Assembly (NCBI GenBank): GCA_001247695.2
Contig: LGRX02026001.1
Location: 1-64,000 of the forward strand
Reading direction: 5' to 3'
Origin: Cymbomonas tetramitiformis
Lineage: Eukaryota; Chlorophyta; Pyramimonadophyceae; Pyramimonadales; Pyramimonadaceae
Length of the DNA stretch: 64,000 nt
Shown here piece by piece: positions 10,661-20,400 of this stretch (the first letter of the stretch is position 1; each line of letters begins with the position of its first letter). Below the pieces are notes generated by a model. It was not told where the DNA came from, ran no database searches, and saw only the letters and a program-made list of their open reading frames with translations. Made by a program: the position numbers and the translations under genes.

Positions 10661-11077
10661 AAAGAGTTGTGACCTCACAACGGGCATACCTTTGTATATG
10701 TCTATGATGTCTTTGTTGTTGTCGCTTCTTGCTGGTACCAGTCTTCTTACACCGATTTGAGGCGTCCCTCATGGTGTTTTTAGGTTATTGGGGGGAACTG
10801 AGTCCACTTTAGTCCCTCACCTTAGGCATTTAGCCCTACAGTTCTTAGGATGTAGCCCCCATGAATTGCGTATCGTATTTCAGAGTGACGTTTCAAGGTA
10901 TCTTCCGAGGTTTACGTTACGGATAGATATTTGCGCTTGCCGTCGACACCTTCGATGATCGACGATTTAACGAACGATTCTCGGCGATAATGCATCCACC
11001 TCTTCCTCCCTTCAGAGAGCTTACTCCCCCGAAGTTCACAGGAATACTATGGAGAGCCCCTTCCGAATATTTCGAAA

Positions 11078-12157
11078 TTACGGCTTGTTTTTAATGCAGC
11101 GGAGGAGGCCCTGCTTACGAGATATCGGAGGGTCTTTATAAGTCCACTTTAAATCCTCACCCGTCTGCCAAACTCCCTTTTTTCGGTCCGGTACGCGCGC
11201 TTGCGCGGGAGATCTGTCATATGGCTTCTGGCCACGTCCTCTGTCCTTATCCTTCTTGGCTGGACCTCCAGATGACTGCTCCTTCTGACCCCGATAATGA
11301 AGGGTTTCTGATTGCTTTGAGTGAATGACGTAGTTCAAATCAAGCAATACCTGTGTGGTTTCTTGCCACGACAGATTGTTCCTCTGCTCTTCTGTCAGGT
11401 ATCTGAGCTGGAACTGTCTGCGGAGATCATGATCCATACTGGTGACGAATCTGTCCTTTATCAGCACATCATTTAAATCAACTGCTGCTAAAGAAGCCAG
11501 TGATGTAAATGTGCGCAAATAATCTGCAAAGGTTTGGGTTCCTTGAGTCAGTGCCATTAGGTGTTTCTTGGCTACTGATCTCTTATGAGGATTACCAAAT
11601 TGTCTGAGGAATGTCTGTCTGACCATCTCATAAGTGGTATATGGCTGTTTTGCCAAGACCTGGAAATAGTGTCTATCATTATTCTGTATGAGAGTAAGAA
11701 ACACTGTGATCAAATCCTTATCATTGACACCTGGATAAGTGAACTGGAAATATCTGTCCACTGTATCCAACCAGACCTCTGCGTCCTGTCCTGTTTTGAA
11801 TTCCCTAGGTGGTGTCATTTTCACCTTGGGGACCAAACTGGGTGGAGCTGGTGGAGCTGGTGCTGGTACTGAATCTGCATCTGGATCTACAAAGACCATC
11901 GGAGGACTGTCTGCTGTATACTCTGCTTCTGGTGCCTGAGGCTCATTGGCAGGATCCTTGTACCGGCTCATATCTGGTTTCTTGCGACTGACATTGTCAT
12001 AATAGCCTATGTGGTCATATCTGGTTAGTGTATCGGCATAACCAGCGATCCACTTCGGGATTTTAAACCGTATGAACCGAGTATGTCGAAAAACCAAGTC
12101 GAATGATCTGGGTTGATATCAGGAATCTCATGCTCTTCCTCTTCGATAGTAACCATC
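11078..12157 (-). pseudogene. gag: Ty3/gypsy-type Gag, frameshifted near the N-terminus
   Basis: The main frame (12097-11078, 339 codons) contains the Retrotrans_gag core from about residue 105: VWLDTVDRYFQF, a central FLRQFGNPHKRSVAKKHL and SLASLAAVDLNDVLIKDRF. A Lys/Arg/Gly-rich tail follows, with no zinc knuckle. A better start lies at 12157 in another frame (MVTIEEEEHEIPD...), and one missing base in an A-run near 12073 would join the two, so the copy seems broken. It would form the capsid-like shell, but no protease or polymerase follows before the polypurine tract. Confidence 0.75.
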
Positions 12158-12791
12158 TAAAACAAAACACAGCACAAAGATACCTTCAGCTAATTGCCTA
12201 ACTGAGTGTGTGTGATTTATATGTTATATGTGGTATATCGGTATGTTTACATACATGTAGTATATTCGTACATAATAATGAGGTAAGTATATATATATAT
12301 ATCCACCTTCTTCCCCCCTCAAGGAAGTGTGTGATATAGTGGCAGTTGTCAATTGCCAATACCTCAAAATAGCATGCATTCCATATAGGAAGCATCTGTC
12401 ACAGTTCTTGGGTTGTTGCCCGATACATAATCATGTCTGCGTCGAAAACAGTATGATATGTTAATGCTAAATACGAAGTTTATCGAAATTATAGTAGCAT
12501 TTTAGGGCATGTAATGTTACAGTGGCCCATACACCCAATAGTATGACTAGGGTGTTACATGGTATCAGTAACCCTAAAATAGGTAAAAAATAAGCGGTAT
12601 AATTTTTTTGCAAAGGTTTTTAAGCAAAACTGCATTTAATACCTAAATAAATGTAAGGTGGTTTTCAGAGGGTACGTTACACCCCTGACACACACATTTA
12701 ATTTTAGGGTTGTTACAGGGTGTTACAAGTGCTGTATAAATCAGGGAATATTCAGATATAGCTGAATAATCAGATCAGCAAAAAAAATCCA

Positions 12792-13002
12792 CACACATTT
12801 TTCATTTTGAAATCATGCGTGGAGGATTTTTACGTATTTTGTTACAGCCAACATGTATACCCCTATATATTACACACCTAATATCTAGGGTGTTACACGA
12901 GATATGACCATGGCCATTATGTTTTTCTGATACCTTAATAGGTATAGAATCATAATTTAAAATAAATGGGCACACATTTTTCATTTTGAAATCATGCGTG
13001 GA
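12792..13002. repeat. 32-bp direct repeat pair
   Basis: Exact copies at 12792-12823 and 12971-13002, 179 bp apart, in similar flanking context, suggesting a diverged larger tandem duplication. Confidence 0.8.
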
Positions 13003-14738
13003 AGTTTTTTACCCATTTTACAGCTTTTTTGGCTATCAAATATATTGCCTTGGTGACATATCTCAGTGTATATGTGGAATGTAAAGTACAGAATCACTGC
13101 AATAAACTGCATTTCTGGGTTTTACTGATTTAAACCCATGGCAGCAAATGTACATTCTGGTGATATATAAGTTATCAACTTAAGTGGGAACATCCAGTTA
13201 GGAACATCCACTTTAGTGATATTTGTCAATCTATGATCTGTTTAGAGCATAGGTCTGTGCTCTAAGATTTATCGAAATGATATTTCTTATTTAGAACATA
13301 TCTGGACATTGCTTGATACAATCACAGCAATTTAACACAACACATTTGTATGTGTGTGTTGTCCTTAACAACTATTATCAGATGTCATGTAGATACTGAT
13401 CTGAGAGTTGCATGCATTTGAACTGATCAGATCTGAATCAACTGTCAATATGCAACGTAGTTGTTGTTATTGCTCCAGCGATGATATGTGGAATGACGAG
13501 TGGACTGCACCCAACAGTTACCAGCTGTTTCTTGGGTGCAGTATCTTGCCTTCGGGTCTGGAGATAACTCCATCCAGCCCTTCAACATGTTGTCTTATCC
13601 TGCTCCCTTATCTATCGCAATCACTGACATTTTCCACGCACATGTGTTTGGAAAATGGTATGTACATTATCATACACATAGTAGATATTTAAGTTAATCA
13701 ATTCACTTTGAATCAGTGAATGTTAATACATACAATGCAGTGTGTGTGTATGCATGCAGTGCTTACTGATTAGCACTTTTATCAGTGTATGTGTGTGTGT
13801 GTAAGATAACTTTTACACACTTTACAGTAGAATATGTTCTGGATATTACAATATCCTAGACAATTCATCATGCAAGATAGTCAGCATACCATGCACTGAA
13901 TACATCTAACATGATATATCAAGTTTAGGGATTATTGTAATTCCATAATAATCTCATTACAAAATGAGTTGCTGGGTATATTTCACATACAGCTCCGGTG
14001 AGTATCCTTTCAGTAATCCACAGTAGAACAATATGTTGTCCGAGGAGTATCTCGACTCCACCGGGTCACATTGAGCTAATTACTGTGTTTAAGATTACTG
14101 AATAGGCACCTTATATTGTATGGGTTCTAATATAGTTTAGCATGCACTGCAATGTGCTTATGCAATGTTCATGTATCACAGCATGATGCTAGTATACCAG
14201 TTGCTAACGTGATCAAACTGATATATATACACTACAGCTGGTATCGTGATCAAGCTTTATTATTAATGCATGCACAATTCACAATGTTGCAATCACTCAG
14301 CATAAAATGTATACATGGTATAATAATGCATGTACTGCATGTTGGTGATTGTTGCAAGTGATGTGTGTGCATGTGTGCATGTGTGTGTGTTGATCCACAC
14401 ACATTATTTTTCTGATGAGCATGAATGCTGATGATTAAGAATATTTGTGCAGTTGATCTTAGCAACATCTCGACATCATCATCATCGCAAATTGTAATCT
14501 TTCATAGCACGCTGCAAATAACTTATGCAAAAGAGCGTGCTGCTGATGAAAAGCATGTATTGTCGTCGCCATTAATCAGTGCATTATACGAGCGCTAACA
14601 TGTATACGGATCAAAATTCCGTCGATGACCACTATGCCATATATCATTCTGAACAATTTTCGAGCGTGATTCATACAAGCGCGCGCATGTAATTGGCATG
14701 CATGCTGTAAGCTGCGATCCACTTCTGCAAAAATATGC

Positions 14739-14804
14739 GACCATCGCGCATGCTGCCAACTGCAAATTAGTGACCATCGCGCATGCTGCCAACTGCAAAT
14801 TAGT
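14739..14804. repeat. 33-bp tandem pair
   Basis: GACCATCGCGCATGCTGCCA plus 13 bases, twice in tandem without change. Confidence 0.9.
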
Positions 14805-15221
14805 ATATCGCGCATCAACATGTATGAAGCCGTACAAAAAGCAATTTGGTGAAATCACGAAAATTGTTATACTGCGCTGATGACTTTCCGCGCGGAAACG
14901 ATTCCGCTGATGATTATGTTTCCACGTCGCATCTGCGAACATGTATACATTTGCGAACCATTTATGCGAGTATGTCTCATTGCTGCGCAGATGTATGCCA
15001 TATGCACACCTTATCGTGTATTATGTGCGATCAGCTGTTTCTGCGAGTGCGCTTCTGTGAACGCGAAAATTTTCTCGCACGTTATCTTCGCTATTGCAAC
15101 AGATATATCAATATTCAATTTATGCGAGTGCGTCGCCTTATGTGCTCCGCAACCTGTCAACACAAATTAATGATATCTATGCGCTGCACACAATTGGGTT
15201 CTCGTTCGTGCCTTGACGAGC

Positions 15222-15236
15222 TTTTAGAATACCATT
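15222..15236 (-). other. Candidate primer-binding site
   Basis: Minus strand reads CCCTAACA (LTR end), TAA, then TGGTATTCTAAAAGC. TGGTAT is the usual start of initiator-tRNA-Met sites in plant and algal retrotransposons; the rest matches less well. Confidence 0.4.
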
Positions 15237-15237
15237 A

Positions 15238-15319
15238 TGTTAGGGCTGATATGCGAGCCCACAAATATTATACAATATCTCAAATAAACACTGTGCTGTT
15301 GAACGGCACACACAAGTGT
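15238..15319 (-). repeat. Remnant of the 5' LTR
   Basis: Identical to the start of the LTR at 10025-10106. Similarity stops abruptly at 15320, so the rest of this LTR was lost by deletion or recombination. Confidence 0.65.
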
Positions 15320-15626
15320 TACTTTAGGATAGTTGAATTGTTTAATTCTATCACAATTAGTTTTAGTTTGCTTGTTCGTTCTTGCTACTTGCTTTTACAT
15401 TGTAATAATAGTATATGTTGGATTGGAGCAAATTCCTGTTTGCATCCTGCAGTGTTCACGTGAAGATTGTGCTCTGATATTGTAATAATAGAGCATATTA
15501 ACACTGTGCAAAATTCCTGTTTGAAACAATAAACCTATTATTCGTCTGTGTGTTTTACCACTGGTTTGTTTTCGAAATTTTTTAATAAATTTCTGATAAA
15601 TTTTTGCGACAAAATACCCCCTAGAA
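15320..15626. other. Spacer, no gene seen
   Basis: AT-rich; contains a repeated TTGTAATAATAG motif (about 15400 and 15478) and AAATTCCTGTTTG twice. Confidence 0.4.
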
Positions 15627-15740
15627 GTCTATTTTGTCGCAGCTGCGACAAAATAGACCAGCAGTGACATTTATGTCGTACCTGCGACAAAACGATCTGC
15701 GACAAAAATGACAATCAATGGGACAAAAATGATCCGCTAC
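15601..15740. repeat. Cluster of GCGACAAAA boxes around a perfect 32-bp palindrome
   Basis: 15627-15658 is a perfect palindrome; its left half is GTCTATTTTGTCGCAG. Further GCGACAAAA boxes occur at about 15605, 15685 and 15700, and a diverged GGGACAAAA at 15720. Function unknown. Confidence 0.8.
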
Positions 15741-15814
15741 CTGAAGCCACCTCTCAGACTTAGACATTTCTAGGGAAACGGTTCGCTCAAATTCGAGGCC
15801 CCGCAGCGCGGGAT
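15741..15814. repeat. 74-bp dispersed repeat, copy 1
   Basis: Matches 26304-26377 with three differences. Both copies sit in minus-strand open frames sharing a peptide of the type PALRGLE.ERTVSLE, but neither is a convincing gene. Confidence 0.75.
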
Positions 15815-16284
15815 TACGTTTCAGACGCATAGCGCATTGAATGGGCCCCGAACCAACTTTTCCCACCTTAAATATTCATATTGAAGCTATGCATCGCCCC
15901 TGGGCCATCAGAATCCATGGTCGAAATTTTGGTAAAGATAATATCGATATAGCAACCCGAAAAAAACTGGGGTTTGGACTCAATACGTGCTATTCCGGGC
16001 TGAGCTGCCTTGCTGCCATCTCGGGCACCTACACGCGCGACCAAACCTCGCACCCAATTGTGTACGCATCCATCGCGATCCAATGCACCAAAATTTAGCT
16101 CGGGCTCCGTGATTCTACGGGGCTTCAGCCACGATTGCCATTGGCGCGGAATGTGCCCGGAGGCACAGCGTGAGCCGATATGCCTATGCGTCCGTATGTG
16201 TGTCATCGGGGGTAATCTGGGATTGGCACGATGACAGTGAAATTGGGCTTGAAATCACGATGAGAATGAATACCAGATGTCCGG
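15815..16284. other. Spacer, no gene seen
   Basis: Opposing short frames at 15841-16098 (plus) and 15868-16206 (minus) shadow each other; neither resembles a known protein. Confidence 0.4.
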
Positions 16285-16535
16285 GGTATGACAGTATGAC
16301 ACTATGACACTATGTATGACAGTATGACACTATAGTAGTATGACAGTACTGTGGGGGGTGTCATCGTGGAACTCAGTCAGACCCTCGAAGAATGGTCAGA
16401 TTCGCATCGGGGTTGAAAAGACAATGAAATCGAATATCAGATATTAAGGTTATGACAGTATGACAGTATGACGCTATGACAGTATGACAGTACAGTAGTA
16501 TGACAGTACTGTGGGGCAGTCATCGTGTCAGCCTG
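16285..16535. repeat. Two clusters of TATGACAG/TATGACAC short repeats
   Basis: 16285-16350 and 16450-16515 each hold six or more 8- to 10-bp TATGACA-type units, then GTAGTATGACAGTACTGTGG and a GTCATCGTG tail. The pair looks like a diverged duplication of about 165 bp. Similar units occur in the copia LTRs and the candidate LTR at 3815. Confidence 0.7.
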
Positions 16536-17430
16536 TCGGCATAACATCTGAATCGAGAATGACGAATCGGAATTAGAAATGAGATCGGATCGGGAACTGA
16601 ACGTTGAGCCGAAGTGTGACATCGGCTCTCGAGTGGTTGACCCTGCAACCTGAGTGACGAGTGAATAAGTAGAGCACTTGAGAAGTGTTTAGCCTTCAGA
16701 ACTCGGAACCGAATTATCGTTTGTACCTCAATCTGGCCCTGATCCAGTATATTATAAAATCCGAATTGTGTACCTTTGCACGTTCAATCAAAAACATATT
16801 TCCGAGCATCTGTCGTCGTGCCCCTGGCACATTTGGTATCTTGCGTTACTTTGAACGCCTCCGTTGCGTTCAACCACGGACCTGTTGTAACTTACGGAAT
16901 ACTGCAGGGGAGAGGCTGTACTTTTGGCTACCTTTGCGCAATTTCTACGTCAGAAAAACCATTTTTTTTTGTAGAAGGACTCCTGTAAATACCTCCAAAA
17001 GTCACTAAAAAGCAGTATCCGGCTCCCTTAACACTGGGGGCTCAAAACGGCTTTTCGACCCAAGCATGCCTGACAAGATCTTAAAACCAAACTTCGTCTG
17101 AGGCCAGTTCCGACCGATTTCGAGCAGTAAGGTTGGATACTAGGGTCTATCATGGCCTCGTTCCAGGCATGCAACTAGTTACAGACCCCTAAAAGCAGCA
17201 AAAACAGCCAAAAACAGCAGTTTTAGCCAGTTTTCAGCCTACCCCAAAACCTTCCACAGTAGCCCCCTAACACTCGCGACTGATCATAAGCATTATTAAT
17301 ATCCACTGGTGCCGGTAACTGATCGAGCAATTCTCAACACAGCATAAGATCGTAGAGCTACAAAATTTTTAAAATTCCGATACCCTGTTATCGAACGCTG
17401 AACTCTTACATGCAAGCCCAGATTCCAACA
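16536..17430 (-). other. Probable 3' LTR region of the gypsy element, outer end not found
   Basis: On the minus strand the element's polypurine tract (GATGGGGGA at 17431-17441) is followed by TGTTGGAATCTGGGC, a plausible LTR start at 17430. I could not find the other LTR end or a matching copy upstream of gag. No coding frame here looks real. Confidence 0.35.
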
Positions 17431-17441
17431 TCCCCCATCTG
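17431..17441 (-). promoter_or_regulatory. Polypurine tract of the gypsy element
   Basis: Minus strand CAGATGGGGGA, about 25 bases past the pol stop, followed by a TGTTGG LTR-type start. Confidence 0.5.
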
Positions 17442-17467
17442 TAGCTGCTGCGTGCAGTAGCACAAAC

Positions 17468-20400
17468 TCAAATGTGGGCTTGCTCAGCATACTGGGTCGT
17501 ATCACCATCTGCCATGAACTTGCCCAAACTGAAAGTGAACATACCAATGCCTTCACCTTCTCCGCCTTGTAACATTCTGGCTCTGACCAGTGGGTTCTTG
17601 AACACCAAGACCCACATACACCTGCGGCCAATAGGTCCATGTTCCAGATGCCCAATCACATGCAAGCGTCCTGTCTGACTCAATCGTCTGAAGTACGCAG
17701 CCCTGCTCTCGGTCATGTCTGTTAAATAGTAAGATGGAACGTGGACACATGCCACCACACGACTGGCCATTACTGCCAACGGGAACGCGATATCCAGCGC
17801 TGCGAACCAAGGCGAAGTCACCACTGCGTCACAGCCACCATACTTCTCCTTCCATATGCGATAGTTACCCGGCTGAAGTGCATCATGCGCCTCAGGCCAA
17901 CCCAACTGAGAGTTCCAGTCATTGTTCATGAATCTCAACTGCGGCCATTGCTCTACCATCACCTCACTGATGACCCCAGTGCCTGCCCACGGGTCCCACA
18001 CGCCATCGACGGACTTCCAGTCCACCTCTGTCGCCAAACGCCTCACCTCAGAGGGCACTGTGATAACCAGTTCAAGCCCCCACTGCAGCGCGCTAGCTTC
18101 TCTCACCTGAACCTTAGTCATGTGCCTCAACTCTCCTCGTCTTTCAACTTCTTCTTCAGCCAGCGCAGGCATAAGAGGTGCATCCCTCAGATGTCTTGCC
18201 ATGGCCTTCTGTTCCCGATATTTCTTGCTCAGCACCGTGCGATGCCCCTCATTCCAATGCCCTGGCATGAAGATCTGCACAGCCTCAGAGAGCTTGTCCT
18301 GTCTTCCCCAATCAATCTGATCAGGCATGCCCAAGAACATGTCCTCCTCCTTCAACAGCATCTCTCTTGATGAAATGGCATGCCAAGGCTGGAACTTGTT
18401 TCCCTTCACCACCCGACGAGGACCCCCGTCTGCTGGCAACAGGCGCATCTCCGCCGACAGCTTCTCATTCAATTGCTGCTCCTTCATGCCCAATTTGTCC
18501 TCTAGGGCACCGGAGCTATCGTCTTTCTGGGTCTGCACCTCGGCATTGGCGGCTTGCATCCCCGTGCCTGAGCACATGGGGCATAGCCACTCGCCTTCTG
18601 GTACTCCATCCAGTGCTGGGGTCAGACACCACAAGTGATACCCCCTGTTGCATGCGTCACACAACAGCATCTCTGCCTCCCCATCGGTCTTCCTGCAAAC
18701 TTCACATGCTAGGTGCTTACTGGGAACGGCTGCACTGCAGTCATACTGATCCTTCACCTGTAGGTGACATGGCGCGATGCTCTGCACGGTGCTCTTCTCT
18801 CTTAACTTGGTGGCGTCCTCAAGCACCACCACACCATCTCGCTGTATCTTGACCAGCTTCAGGATGGCGGATTTGGTCGCGACTTCCATGCCGCTGCGGG
18901 GCTTCTGCCTGATGTAGACGAAATCGCCCACCTTAAACTGGTGTGGACTAGGCTCATAGCCCCCACCCCTTCTCCCTTCGTAATGTAATGTATCACGATG
19001 CTGTGCGACCTCCAGGCTGCAACCAGCGTGTACCATCAATCGCCTCACCACCTGTGCTCTCTGGTGGAGGTCCTTGACTCTGGCATCCTTCTCATCTTCG
19101 ACCTCAGCAGCAAAATCCATGCTGGGCGCCCGTTTCAAATCAGGAGGCACTACTGCCTCCTGAGCGAACAACATGGTGAACGGCGCAACCCCCGTGGACT
19201 CCTGGCGTGCTGCATTATAGCTCAGCACTAGCGGCCAGAGCTGCTCATCCCATTCATAATCGAGACCCTTCTCCAAGGCAAGCTTCTTAAAGCAGAACTT
19301 CATAGTGCGTACCACCCTCTCGGTAAGCCCATTGCCTTCTGGTGAGTCTGGCGAGGTGACCCGCCGGTCAATCAAGCAGTCTCTGCATAGCTGCTTGAAC
19401 TCGCCTTCAAACTCCTTCCCTCCATCCACCAAGCATTCTGCCGGCGCGCCAAACACAGCAAGTACATGACTGCGGAATGCCGCTGCGATGGTGCTCGCCT
19501 CCTTGTCAGGAATGGGAACGCAGATTATGAACCTGGTATAGTGCTCGGTCATGATGAGCACTCGGTTGTTGCCAGACTTGGTCTCTCTCCTCGAGGGCCA
19601 TGCCAAATCCAGCGACCAGCGATACATGAACGACACGATCTCAAGGGGGGATAAACATGCCACCTCTCTCGCATAATGAGTCTTCACACGCTGACAGGTC
19701 TCACACTGGGTGACCACAGCCTCCACGTCTTTCTTCAGATCGGCCCACCAATGGCGCTGCCACAGGAGATGCTGCGTACGTCTTATGCCCCAATGTCCAG
19801 TTCTGGAGTGGTATTCCTTTACCAACGCGAGACGGTCGGCAGGCTTAGGTATTCTCACCTCCTTGCCTGACATGGTGACCATGTAGATCTCGTCCGTGGC
19901 CTCGTCCCATCGATGTCGTGCTGCTCGCCTTCTTACTCGGCGAACTTCCTCTTCTGGCAACCTCACTCCACCATTGGACTTCAACCATCTGAGGCACCAT
20001 GCATCATCGTGTACGTCTCTATGCTTGTCACGGTCTGACTGCTGCTCAGCCACGCTGGCCATCAGGTCCTCGAATCTGGTGGTACACGTCAACCTGGGGA
20101 GCCTCATCTCTGACTCTCTGGCAGGCGGACTCCAGGCAGGCACATCCACGTGCGCTGCTGGGGTTGCGCCCTCCTTCACGAAGTGGTTCTCATGCCTCTG
20201 ACGATACTGCGCCATGGTGTAGAGCTGCCACTCGTTCTTCTTCTTCTTCTTGGTTCCAGCCTTCTGTCGCTGGGCTCCAATTCCTTCTGCGCCTTTCTGC
20301 CCTTGCGAGCACATTATCCGCAGCTTCTCCTCCCAGTCGCGATGGGTCATAGTCTTCGCCACCTGCTGGGTGTATGCGTTCGAATTCTCAACCCATTCCG

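Larger units (their letters stand above)
12158..15222. other. Long AT-rich leader region without genes
   Basis: About 3 kb between gag and the candidate primer-binding site. It holds GGTGTTACA-type repeats (12530-12900), an exact 32-bp direct repeat (12792-12823 and 12971-13002; contains CATTTTGAAATCATGCGTGG), TG microsatellites around 13740-13800 and 14365-14400, and a 33-bp tandem pair (14739-14804). The 205-codon plus frame at 14846-15463 is Cys/His/Ile-rich without a recognisable domain. Confidence 0.5.
10025..15319 (-). mobile_element. Non-autonomous LTR retrotransposon with gag only, minus strand
   Basis: The 3' LTR (10025-10645) is complete, with TGTTAGGG...CCCTGACA ends on plus. A polypurine tract (minus AAGAGGGGAGATC) abuts it and gag lies at 11078-12157. 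The first 83 bases of the LTR end (10024-10106) recur exactly at 15237-15319; beside that copy the minus strand reads TAA then TGGTATTCTAAAAGC, a plausible primer-binding site starting TGGTAT as in initiator-tRNA-Met sites. So 15238-15319 looks like the surviving 3' end of the 5' LTR. Only gag remains; protease, RT and integrase are absent, as in TR-GAG-type derivatives. Confidence 0.65.

Noticed and set aside
14846..15463. 205-codon plus-strand frame
   Set aside because: Composition is Cys/His/Ile-rich without a domain, and it runs through the LTR remnant at 15238-15319 into unrelated sequence.
16285..16515. CRISPR-like regular repeats (TATGACAG units)
   Set aside because: Units are 8-10 bp without unique spacers of constant length; ordinary short tandem repeats in a eukaryotic context.
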